From the NCBI GenBank assembly GCA_027919835.1, contig JANVFP010000025.1, forward strand, positions 372,001 to 436,000: 64,000 bases of DNA, written 5' to 3'. The stretch is from Lentinula raphanica. Taxonomy: Eukaryota; Basidiomycota; Agaricomycetes; Agaricales; Omphalotaceae. The notes under the pieces were generated by a model. It worked only from the letters and a program-made list of their open reading frames with translations, ran no database searches and was not told where the DNA came from. Position 1 is the stretch's first letter. The number at the start of each line of letters is the position of its first letter. Below, one piece after another: positions 45,559 through 56,862 of the stretch. A program made the position numbers and the translations under genes.

Positions 45559-47321
45559 AATGCCCGAGTGTAGAGACTCGTGGCTTTGTTTAGGTTAGTG
45601 GGGGCCTCTACGCTTGTTCGCGCTCTGTATACAGTATACATTGGATGAATTCACCCTTTCATAGGGAGAAATCTTTTGATTTTTGCATCGTGATTGCTAG
45701 CTGCAGCACCCAGTATGGAGGTGAAGATGACGACACAAAACCAGAAGAAGTGAAAGACCAGCTCGCTAGTGATGGATGAACGATTCAACTTCCTCATACC
45801 CTCAAAATCATGTTCTCAATCACGATTTCGACTCGAGGCCGGGGCCTTTGTCGCACGCGGGGTCCGAGAGCCAATGCCCTTTCAGAAGTTGCTAGTGTGG
45901 ACACTGTTGACGACTCGGATGATGTTACTATCTCGATAAAGACAACACCGCGGACACTGATGTCAACGGTCTTCATGATGCCGCGCAAGGAGACTTGACG
46001 AGCACGCCTTTCGGAGTTTATGTTCGTGGAAGGTACATTCATTCGTCACTTTGTTTGTTACATGCTCTGAATTTGTACAGACGAAATGCAATTCGCTGAT
46101 TGCAGTAAATAATCCGCCGACAATCGTAACGAATTTGGAAATTCTGGATAGGCCCTATCCTCGTGAGTGTTCAACAAGTCACTGACCATCTGCTCTCTTT
46201 CAACATGAAACACTGTAGCCCGTCGAATCTCTTTTCCTCAAATCCAGACCATCTATCTCCTACCCCTACACTCCGCCAAGTTGTGAGCCATTCCCTTCCT
46301 ACTTCGTCCAAGTCAACAGCCTTACCCAGTTGAGCTCGAGGTCGTAAAAACCGCAAGTCAATGGCAGCCATCGACGCCACGTACGCGGTGTCGATCGTAT
46401 CGCTTCGCATGGAATCAAAGCACTTGCTACGTCCGACTTGGTGTGCCATGATATAAAATCTCTGGAACAATCGACTTTCAGCTCTGCGGCCACGTCCAAT
46501 TCCGAATGAAACGTGTCATCCGGACTAGATGTAGCATTTGGGGCGATACATGCAGCCCTAAGCGAGTCATGGACATATATTACATCACGGTTCATCGAAA
46601 TGTTGCACATGGGGGCCGGGGCTTTATGGGGGATAGAAGTATGTGGAGGGCAGAATACATATGATGAAAGACCCCTAGCGCTCCCTAACTCCTTCGAGTA
46701 TCTCGTTGAAGGGCTTATATCTTATCGATGTTACTACATTGTCCGAATCTCCGGGCAGTGGCGGACCTGCTGCTCAGCGCTGCCTCGGTGATATACGTTT
46801 GTAGAGGTCATCAAAATGTTCAATCTTCAGCAATCAGTCTGGGTTGGTTATCACGTATAACGTTGTGTGGCTTTTCCGCAAAACTTTTTTGTTTATCGCG
46901 TGTCACTAAGAGCGTTTTGATAAAAGAACTGAAATTGGATGCCATTGGTATGAATACAAACCTCTCTTTTTTGTTGTGAAGCTGATAGGTACTGTGATCC
47001 CATAGGGCCCGAGAGGGTTTGTGAGCAGTTCGTCTATATCTCAATCAATTTGACTTCATTGCTTCATTCCTGGTGCGAAAACGGGTTTCTGCTTCTGGTC
47101 AAAGGGTTACGGATTCCTTCAAGATGACATACAGAAATGAAGGGACGAATTTCTACAACGTGTCCGGGCTGTCCTTCCTTTTTCTGCCTGACCTAGTCTG
47201 ACACGAGCATGCAATCGAGATCCATCAATATCGCAAATCCTCTCATATAAAGTCACACATCCTGCTGGCGTCAAAATATCTCCTCATTTTCCCTCCATCT
47301 ACGATAGACATTGCTCTGCTC
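45559..47321. other. Unresolved stretch with coding-like fragments
   Basis: On the plus strand DTDVNGLHDAAQGDLTSTPF (about 45950-46010) looks coding but I could not define exons around it. On the minus strand an ATG at 46610 opens a frame of about 90 aa and an overlapping one starts at 46470, again without a clear splice solution. No domains are recognised. Confidence 0.3.
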
Positions 47322-48011
47322 ATGAAGGCTCACACCGGTATTCCGCCTGCACGAACCAGACCGTTCTTGGGGCGACGAGCAAAAGCTGGGACCCTGTTGG
47401 TAAGCTCGTCCAGGTCGTAGTGCCACTCGCTGAGAATACTCGATTGACCTCGGTGTTATGTTTAGCGTTCCAAACAAATGTATTCTAAAACTCGCCTGCG
47501 AACGGTAAGTTCCGTTTTCTACTAGAGTCAGTCTCCAGCTCTCAAGTCACCTGTAGAAACGGTTGCGCGCGCAACCCAAATCCGGGAGAACCAGAAGCAA
47601 GTCCCGTCATGCCCTTTCACCTACCCCTCATACCGGGAAGAAACGTTTTCCTTTTCGTCCTCCGGATGGATTTGCTCTGTTGGAGCTTGTTAAGACCAGA
47701 TGCGTCAGGTGCTACCAGCTCGCCTTCCAACCGCAAGTGTAAGTTGGCTTCTTTATCCTTCCATTTGTCTCTGATCTTCAGATTCAAGTACTCTTTGCGG
47801 GCATACTTTCTGTGCACAGTGCATCTCCACCCTCCGATACGCTTCTTTGATCGCGAAGACTCCCACTAGATGTACTTACTGTGAATCTTTCATATGGCAT
47901 GCACCGGCGCCGTCTGAAACTCTGCAAGAACAGATCGATTGGGTAGCAAAGGAAGAGGGTCTTCGTGTTCCAAGAAAGCTCAGTTCCAGGACGATTTGGG
48001 CTCATCACTAG
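47322..48011 (+). CDS. Small basic protein with two CxxC pairs, 162 aa, four exons
   Basis: Found only by splicing. ATG at 47322; exons 47322-47399, 47466-47504, 47557-47736 and 47820-48011, every intron GT-AG and phase 0, for 163 codons ending TAG. The N-terminal half is very basic (ARTRPFLGRRAKAGTLL, KRLRAQPKSGRTRSKSRH) and could bind nucleic acid or act as a nuclear signal. The C-terminal half has CVRC at about residue 89, a single Cys after the last intron, then CTYC at about residue 116; these could make a zinc-binding site. A tail EEGLRVPRKLSSRTIWAHH follows. I do not recognise a named domain. The perfect phase of four exons argues that it is real. Confidence 0.6.
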
Positions 48012-48099
48012 GATGCTCGTCCCGTGTTCGCCGCAACGACTGAATATCTGCTACCCTTTGACGTCTGATTGTGACTGATCATGGCTTTCGTATGTTTTG

Positions 48100-48850
48100 G
48101 CTTCTATCACGTCCTTACATCGACTCATTCAGCGTCATTGATTCTCTTATGCGCAGGGCCTTGGTCTCTTCTCCGACGTTCTTGCTGTTAGAATCCTCCT
48201 CCTACTTCTTCATGTTACGGCCTCTGCATTCCGTCAGTGACGTTGATGTGCTTTTCATTTCTCTTAGTGCTTTGGTCACTGGTCCTAGGTTCTCACTATA
48301 TTCCGGTTTCTTGTGCTGATGTGGTTTGCGTTGGCTCATTTTCCATAGTGCCTCGGTCACTGCTTTCATGGTTCTTACGAACACTCCTTCATATTGCTAC
48401 TTGCGTAACGTTGATCGCCTTTTACCTTTCCTATCATGGTGCCTCGATTAGAGTTTCCCTTTATGCCTTTTGCCAGTTTGCGGCTTCTACTTTGGTATTG
48501 AAATGCCTTCCTTGTTCATTAGACTGGGTTTCCATAGTGCCTCGGCCACTGCTTCCTTTGGTGTTGAATCACTTTTCATTCGTGCCGATTCTTTCCTTTT
48601 TCGTGGCGTCGACTCGCTTTCCACTTTACAGGACCTCGATTCAGGTTTTACGCCATGCGATAACGACCTCGGTTACTACTAGTACTTGTTCTCTGGTGTT
48701 GACTCACTTTGCTTTGTGCTTCGGCATTTCTCTGGGCCCGACTCGCTCTTCACTTCGCAGTACCTCAATTATTGCTTCGTTTTGTGGTACTTTGTATGTA
48801 GTAACTTGCTTTACGAAGTGCTTCAGTCACTTATCGAAATAATCAACGTT
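48100..48850. repeat. Degenerate tandem repeat rich in CTCGGTCACT-type units
   Basis: Units of roughly 60-70 bp recur with phrases such as TAGTGCCTCGGTCACTGCTT, TAGTGCCTCGGCCACTGCTT, GTGCTTCGGCATTTC and GTTGACTCACTTT. At least seven imperfect units are visible. The plus strand is open for 201 codons (48237-48842) and reads as a hydrophobic, Leu/Ser/Phe-rich peptide, which I take to be a by-product of the repeat. Confidence 0.55.
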
Positions 48851-49186
48851 CCAGCATCTCACCTTTGTGCGAACACATGTAGGGAAAGAAGGTGCTCATC
48901 ACAATAAGTACCCGCTCCTGCGCCGTTTACGAGCTTCCCGTTCTCTCTAGGCATATCACATCTAATCCCTCAAGACTTGAGACTGAGCAAGACAATCTGG
49001 TGCTGACGGGTGTAGAAAACCTGCAGTGCTTGCAAGTTGCCGCTAATCTTCTTCAGTTAATCAATTACAAGGCGTTTCCGAAATAGGCAATGTTCTCTTC
49101 TTTGTTTCATGACGCTGTGACCAACTTGCTAATGGACGTTATAAAAGGGTCGATGCGCTTCTATCCTTGAATTCGAACCACTACCT

Positions 49187-51017
49187 ATGAAGCGAAGCCA
49201 CTCAAACTTAGCAATTCCAGAGCAACAGGAGAGACACTCGGTGAATCTCGAAAACCTTTAATTTTTGAAAAAACTCGCTGACTCCATATCAGAAACTCAA
49301 GCTCGTGTATCAAGATTCCTCAGAAAGCCAGAAGAAGATTGCACGACTCGAAGAGGAAGTCAAAAACCTTCGCCAAGCTGCGGAACGCCAAGATGCAGCC
49401 ATGAGAAAAGCCCAGTCGTCTTTGGAGGGAAAGCAGCAAGAGCTTGATGAAGCTATGGAAGAAGTCATGGTGCGCTGAGTGTTCAATTGATTCTACTGAT
49501 TTTGGTCTCTAATTCCCTTTCAACCACAGAATTGGGTTCCCAATGCTGTAGCCCAAGCTCAAAAGAATCACCTCTCTGCATACCGTCGGCTTCGTCGAAC
49601 CAGGCTTCAGCTAATGGATTGTCAGCGCAAACTGAACGTACCGATATCGTTAGACTTCGAGGACGAACCCGAAAATGAACCTCTAGAGCAGGACAGCACC
49701 GAAGTGACTGATATTAGTTACATATTAGCTCGGGAGTTGCTCAAAAACAAGGTTCCACTGTGTATCAGCTCGCTCAATGGTCTTGATCTCATTCTTGAAT
49801 TTATAGGAGTCTTACAAAGAAAGACTAGCTTTGCGGGAGCAACGAATAGCAACACTTGAAGCTCAACTCGCCGCAGTAGAAGCCGAGCATGCTCGTTGCC
49901 GCGCTATATCATTTAGCTCAGAAAGTCGCGTGTCGTCTGCAGAGTATGCCTTCGAAGAAGCAGACAATCAGCAAAAGGTAGAGAGAAAATTTGACAGACG
50001 AATTGCAGAGCTTTCGACAGATGGCATGATTGTAATGCGTAGACCAGGCGTGAGTCATTTCATTATGGCGTTTCTTCGTCGGAGCAAATCAGGTAACATG
50101 CTTTTGCTGCTCGTAGGATCAGAATCAGCTCAGGGATGATTCTTTGGAGCCCAGCAATGACACGGTGCGCTCGTTGCTTTAAATCGATCCAATGTCGCTG
50201 ATTTTCTGTTCCAATTCAAGACTAGGGGACCAGATAGTCCTGCGTCGGAAGCTTCGATATTACCGGTAAGTCTAGCTCGCGTTGACGAACTCGAAGAGAA
50301 TGAACATGGCCATACTGTCCAGCTCAGAACTATCGAACGTGAAACCTCTATTCCTTCTACTTCAGTGGATGCTCATGAGGTTCGTCTTCAAACACTTGTC
50401 GTTCTCAATTCTACATGAAATTTCAGAATTTGGCGCGTGGCAGTAGCCTGGATATGCATGCTCTTCGTTATCCGCAAGATGCTGAAGGCGTGCAGTGGTT
50501 CAAGGACGCATTCGACTTCCTGAACATCGATCTCGGTGTCACTTACACGGCATTTGTCAACCTATATATCGAGTTCGAACGTGTCAGTGGATGGCAAACC
50601 AGCAGAATTGGACTGCCACGATTGAATCGTCCCGATGAATTGAATGACTGGATCTCTTATGGTAGATACAGCAAGAAGAAGATCGTCATCCCTCCCGAGA
50701 AGGTTGGCGATTTCGCAAGCAGATTCATGGAATGGTGGACATCTCTACAGCCCGAATGGCGTCAGCAAGTAGCAGGAGAAAAGCGCCTTTCACCACTATC
50801 TGAAGTTATAGATGACTGGAGGTCTTTGGATTATTGTGGCAAGAACGGCTGGCTCAACTTTTTAGCCGGTATTAGGTGGTGGGGCGAGAGTGTGGTGCGA
50901 ATGGAGGAGCCTGAACGCAGCGAACACGCGAATAAATGGCTTGCTGCAATTGATGATATGTCCAGCATGCTCACAGGTTTGATCTTGGTCAAGCAGAAAT
51001 TATCGTCGCGGTCCTAG
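49187..51017 (+). CDS. Coiled-coil protein with a WW-rich C-terminal domain
   Basis: ATG at 49187 (MKRSHSNLAIPEQQ), then a clean intron (GTGAAT donor, GCTGAC branch, TATCAG acceptor at about 49292). The next exon is heptad-rich (KIARLEEEVKNLRQAAERQD to DEAMEEVM). Later exons give NHLSAYRRLRRTRLQL, an acidic stretch, another coiled coil (ALREQRIATLEAQLAAVEAE), and finally, after an intron ending near 50427, a globular domain of about 197 aa. That domain contains VQWFKDAFDFLNIDLG, RPDELNDWISYGRYS, RFMEWWTSLQPEWRQ and AGIRWWGESV and ends at TAG 51015-51017. The (F)xxWWxxLQPxWR pattern recalls an unnamed family repeated in mushroom genomes. No biochemical role is known to me. The middle junctions near 50060-50270 are less certain. 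Confidence 0.65.
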
Positions 51018-51730
51018 ATGTCGTTGTCTGTGCTGCTTGAGATATGGATCTTGGGTGTGGGTCTGCATATATAGTATGTCGACCAGATAGCCTGCTCAAT
51101 CCATTTACATTCTCTACCTAGAGGCTAGAACCCTGTGAGGTACATCAGCGGAGGACCCTAGATCTGTTCAATAGACGAGTACACATTGCAGTAAAATAGT
51201 CGTTATACGATTCATCGCTCCGAATCACTTGCCTGGACTCCGCCCCATCCTGAGCACTCCTCCGAATGCGTAGTATACGTACATTACACCGCCGCTACCG
51301 TGCTACCAATTGCCCGAACTATTTGTCTCCTGATGCTTTGGACCGGACGTTGAATGTGAAAGCGACAAAAATTAGAGACATATGTGTTAAAAGAAGGGGA
51401 CGAAGATGTACAAGCAATGACTGCGTGAAAGGCATGGCCAGGTGTGAGGACCTTAGGAAGGCCGTTCAAAGGATTTCCTCAACAGCCATTTAATGAATGT
51501 CTTTCCGAAGCGCTTAGTGAGTCTTCTAGTGATAAAGCCATGCCGGCTGACCTCTGACTTCTGACAGAGCAGCCATTTTGAAATTGAAGAAATCATTTGA
51601 GTGCGACATATTTGTTTTGTTGCATTCGCGCTTTTCATTTACAGAATACAGGTGAATCTAGGAGATACATGCCAGACTTAATTACAATGACTCATGAGTA
51701 TAGTTCACATTATACTACTAGGGCAAAGTA
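51018..51730. other. Intergenic between two convergent genes
   Basis: No exon is supported. It contains only the 3' regions of the coiled-coil/WW gene and the Spt5-like gene. Confidence 0.45.
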
Positions 51731-54700
51731 TTACGCGCGACGAGGCCTGACAATCACAGGGGAGTATGTGAACTCTGCTCTGACTTCACGCAAGAGCTCT
51801 GTAGACCACTTCCGTTCTTGTGCGGTTTCTTTCACAAACTCGAGATCATCAGGATGCATGTCCAGAAACTCGGATCCTTTACTTTCTTTGGGCCCTGAGC
51901 GGTCGACGGTAAGTAGAACGAGACAGTGATTATCCTCGGTTTTCTCCTTTTCGTAGAAGTGGTGGACCCGCCGAACCAATTTTCCAATGTGTTCGACTTG
52001 ATTTCTTACAACCACCAACAAAGCCTTCTCTGTCGCAGGTTTCGGTCGTGAACGAAAGGAGGCGACGAAAGTACGAGGAATGCGAAGGGTCTTGGAAGGT
52101 GTGGCTCGATAGACTATACTGATTTCATTTTCAGCGGCTACGCTCTCGACAAAAATTCCATCTTTCTTCCGGAGGGTGTCCAGTTCTCCGCCCATAATGT
52201 CGACCTTGATCGGAATCCCCAGCAACCTCGGATTTAAAATCCAGTGGTCAGGCAGTTGAACTGGAGAAGGGCTACGGAACTGTGGAGGCGATGGAGAAGC
52301 GGGACTCCATGGAAAAGGACTCCTTGTAACTGGTGATTGAGACACAGGAGTTGGGGCATGCCCTGGCGTCTGTAAAGTAGGTATGTCTCGCCCTGGAGTC
52401 AAACTTGATGGATTCCAAGCGGCACAGAAGAGTGACTCTTGTTTGAAGTTATTGGCCAACGGGGTCAACAGAGCTCGATGTTTGTCAGTGGGTAAACCAG
52501 GAGTGTCGAGGTGGTCAATCTTGCATCGATATTCGTTATCTGGCATGTAGAAGGACTGACGAGCTGTAGGCAAGAAAACTTCACATAAACGGTATTTTGT
52601 GCTGTGAACAATTTTGAGTATGAAAAAACGAAAACCAGGATATTACTTACTCAGCGAATCTGAGGACGTCATAGTCCACTTTGACCAATTTGCTGGAAGG
52701 ATTGACGGTAAAAACATATCGTTCCACAGTCAGGATGAGCCCACTTTGCTGGCCACGAAGAGACGGTTTGACTTGATAGCGATTAACATCCTTCACAGCG
52801 CCGTACTGGCCTTTATATTCTCCGTGAACGAATCTCACAAGAATATCAAGCCAAGGGATAGGTCCTGTACGCATTGTTTCGATGGAGGAACTGATGCTGA
52901 ATTCCCTCAGATGGTGACCCTCGAGCGGGCAATATGTCAGCAAAGGTTTTTTGGTCCTGTATGAGTTTTAGTGAAGAGCTAATGGAACCTCATAAACGCA
53001 ATCTCTTGCTCACTTTCGTTCACAGACTGCGGAATGATCAATGTCAATTGAGCATCTATATCTAGGAACCCATAACGAGAGACAGAGCCCGCCTCGATAG
53101 TCACGTCGAACATTTTTCACGGTAGCGTTGCATCCGATAAAGCGACCAGCCTGTATGATGACCTCGGTTTCCTTCCAGGGAACTTCAACAGCGAACTGCT
53201 GTTGATACTGCTGGAGTGGCTGATGGTTCATCAATAGTCTTCTCGTGCTGAATGTGGCTCAGATACATGATACACATTACCAGAAAGAAAACTCACCTTC
53301 TCTCCCTAACAGCATAATAACCGACAACGCACTCCTGTTCGTTGGGAAGACAGACAGTGATCGCGAGAGAACGAGTGGAATTCACTACAACGTCTTTTAC
53401 GAAACCACTCAAGCCTCTATTGGGCCCAGACTCCACTATGACTTCTACGTTAAGCCAAGGAGTTTTGGTCCGCGAGAAGTCTGGTACGGCAATCTTCACT
53501 GCGTTTGCATGAACGCGGAAATCCTGTGATATCATTGTGAGTATGGGGGCATTGAAACACGATTCTTGCTAACCAGTCCATTTGTCTCTTGATTGATACA
53601 AATACCCAAAAGCGTATCACTTTTGCCCACCACAAAGCCCTTTTTGCCAAGATGAACTCCGCCGACTACTTCGACATATTGACCCAAAAGTATTTCCTTT
53701 TCTAGATCCCGTATGGGCACCGATAATGTTTCACTTCCGATATCAACCTCGCACACAAGAACAGATCGAAGGTTTTTCTGAGACGACACTAGGGTTCCGA
53801 ATCTTGTGCAGTCGTCCGAGTGAATAATAACCTTTTCTCCAGGCTCAAATTTCCAAAACGAGGGAACAGGCATGGACGACATTTCAATCAAATGGCCAGC
53901 GCCCGCGATCGCTTTGGCGTCCATGAAGAGTCGACAGATGGAAAGAGGAATGTCTCGAGCAGGACCTAAGGAGATGCTGTTGAATACCTTGACCTGGAGA
54001 CCATACTCGAATCGCCAAGACTTGTAAGAAAATATGTGTTCTTGTTTGTGTCGTATGAGTTCATCCTGTACGCATTTGGTAGGATTGAAGAGTTGGGGGG
54101 GAGGACGAGATGACAGCTTGCGTTTGGAAAAGGAAGAGGTGGAGATGATACTGCCTTCTTCAGTGAAGTGGAGGCGAGGGACGACCATGACTTGAACGCC
54201 CCTCATCGAGGCTTCATCATGGTATTCATCCACTACAAGTCCGACGTCGCCCTTGTATAGACCCCTCTTGATTTGTACCCATTGACCAGGAACAAACACA
54301 GACTCTGCGTCGCTCGATGCCATATTAAGACAGCGGTCCAGCTCGGTTTCGGGCACCAGAGCCATTGAAGATAGCTTGAGGTCTGAGTACTCCCGAAGGA
54401 CTTCTTGAAGAGAGCTAATGCTTGATCTGCTGAAACTAGCCTCCAAGTAGAGATATCCAGCAGCGTGAGGGTTGTAGAACACTGATCGTAGTTCGCGCGA
54501 CAAGATTTCGTGCTTGATTTGTTTCACCATGAGTTCATGTATGAGAAAATACTCTTGTCGAGGCTGGAACGTATGATGTTCAATGAAATTATGAATCACA
54601 AACTGAACCTGGAGACTCACAGTGCATTTGACCCGCCAGAGAGGCCAATCTCTCCCTTGTAACCATACTCGATTCGAAAGACTTTCGGCTACATCTGTAG

Positions 54701-55070
54701 GGGCAGAAGAGTGTCTATTGATATAAGTATCTTCGATGTGTCCGACAAGAGCGTCTAGCTTGGCGGTACGAGAGTATCTCGAATTCGAAGCAGGGTCGAA
54801 CAAGCGCGAATGCATTGAGGTTGGTTTGGCGAATTGAGAGGTGGGAGATGAGTCTGACCGGCATCGTCAAAGCTGGTATAAAATCAATTTCATTGACGCA
54901 CCCTCTTCATTGACCTGGTCCTCAAACCCGCTCACATATCCCTTATCCTCGGGCTCGCTGAAATATTCCTCATCACTATCTTGAGCTTCTAAATCAACAA
55001 ACTGCTCGGGATGAGCTTCTCCATGTCGTTCATCACTTGGTGCGGATCTGGCTGAATACCTGATTCCTCA
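51731..55070 (-). CDS. Spt5-like NGN/KOW protein
   Basis: Minus-strand exons: an acidic N-terminal exon (about 55030-54902, QDSDEEYFSEPEDKGYVSG), a 48-nt intron (54901-54854), a long exon 54853 to about 53580, then four more down to the TGA at 51731. Domains: an NGN-like fold (about 54640-54300) with SLWRV-type PLWRVKCTVSLQVQFV, then ELRSVFYNPHAAGYLYLEAS; a first KOW, PGQWVQIKRGLYKGDVGLVV; a second, LLGQYVEVVGGVHLGKKGFV; and further KOW-like repeats at VIVESGPNRGLSGFVKDV, VIIQAGRFIGCNATVKNV and VRFVHGEYKGQYGAVKDV. A Pro/Ser-rich linker precedes a final beta-rich domain. Spt5 binds Spt4 and RNA polymerase II to promote elongation. This looks like a lineage-specific paralog: the acidic N-terminus is short and I see no CTR heptads. 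The start codon was not fixed; it lies near 55070 or in an earlier exon. Confidence 0.7.
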
Positions 55071-56862
55071 TTCTGACGTTGAAACTAGTGTTAGTTGAAT
55101 TGTTTTCATATTCTCAGTGAGACATTGTTCGTACTTGATTGTTTTCTATACTACAATCAGACTACGATAGTCTGGTCTGCTACCAGGTAGAAAGGAAAGA
55201 AGCATGAAATTGTTCCAAATGAGACAGAGACTGACGTTGAAAAGGACTCGCGCACTCAAATTCCATACCGAAAACGGAAGCTATTTCACAGACCGTTTTG
55301 GTGGCCCAGAACTCGGCTCATTTTCGGTGTAGAATTTGACGCTGAATCTTGAAATATTGAATACTTTTACTTGTCAGCAGCGTTAGACACGGTTGATCGA
55401 TGCGCTCCTCACCTTCCTCAACTCACCTGGTAGCTGAATGGATTCGAAATGCTAGTATCTCAGTTCATTTCAACTTCGAACTCAGAACTCCCAACTTTCA
55501 TCTCATAGATATAGTCTCGATGGCCATCTACGCTATAGCATGGCACGAACCGGGCGAACTGCGTTTGTTGTGAAATTCCCGTTCTCCCGAGGACGATTTT
55601 CGTCTAGAACTGTGCAAGCCGAAATTTGACGGGGACTCGCCCTTGAAGTTTGGACTACTTCAAAGTGAGGAATACATCGTAACTGATGCTTTCTGTTGCG
55701 CGAGAGGATCACTTGCTACTTTGACAGGGTTTGTCCTTGTCTGTCCACACAGAAACTGAACAAGGGCTTTTGCTAGAGTCGTCATCGATTCCACGAACGT
55801 CGAACAGACAACTGCAAGCAGGACATGGCTAGGACAGAGCCATGTGGCATTCGTTAGCCGACCTCATGCAGCTGAGATTGAATGGAATACCAGGGAATAC
55901 CTCTCTTGTCAATCCACCACCATCGCCCCGTCTTCGCCACTTGACTCAAATTCTGAATGGGGTGGATTATCTACGTCTTGATCGCTCTACTTGTCTTTGT
56001 GTACTCCACCTGCACTATCAAGGTGGATGGTCGCGACGTTTCAGGCTATCTGCATTTGATGATAATTGCAATCATTGGTCTGCTTGTTGCGATTCAATTG
56101 CAATATAGCACTAGCGTTTGTCCATGTCCGTCGTCTCTCGTTGAAGTTCTAACCTTGTTTCTTAGCATCCTGTCGAATCGCAGTGGGCACGTATCACTGA
56201 GAACTGAAATCACAGCGTGTACGTTCGATTGCCTTTGCATAGATTCTGTCTTCAACTGGATTACTATATAAAGGGCCTTGAATCGTATCAATCAATTTTC
56301 CTTCATATCTTCGAGAACGAAACCTCTGTATCAAAATTAAAGACAGTCCGAAGGGTTCATTGCGGAAATCTTCTTTCATGCCAGGGTTATGACAATGCAG
56401 AAAGACCCGTTATTTAAAGGCGCTTCGCAATATAGATTCTTGCTGATCTACTTCTGTGCCCCGACTTCAACACGCGCGCGAGATGGCCGCTGTGACTTCA
56501 ACTGATCAGCACCCGATCAACAGGCGAAGCGCTCTATGTGCTCACTGCTGGTCCACACTGGATTCTTCCACAGAATCTTACCCCAACGACTGACTTAGAG
56601 GAAATGCTCATCGAATGGACATAGTGATGACGTTCATGATGCAGAAAATATACAGCAGGAAAAGTACACTGGCCCTATCTCTGAGTCTTTGAAACAAGAG
56701 AGCAAGGGAGATGATTCGTAAGTGAAGCTGATTACCCGACTCCTGCGTGGTCTTGAATGTTCGTGAGTGCCGACGAGTGCCGGCTGAAAGATATCTATCA
56801 AGTTCCCTCAGCGCAAATTCGTCTTACTTCGAAAACCTTTCCCAGAAAACAATCCGGATTCA
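55071..56862. other. No gene recognised between two divergent genes
   Basis: A hydrophobic ATG ORF (55957-56271, MGWIIYVLIALLVFVYST) is the most coding-like frame, but there is no splice or domain support. Promoters of the Spt5-like gene and the MYND gene must lie here. Confidence 0.35.
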
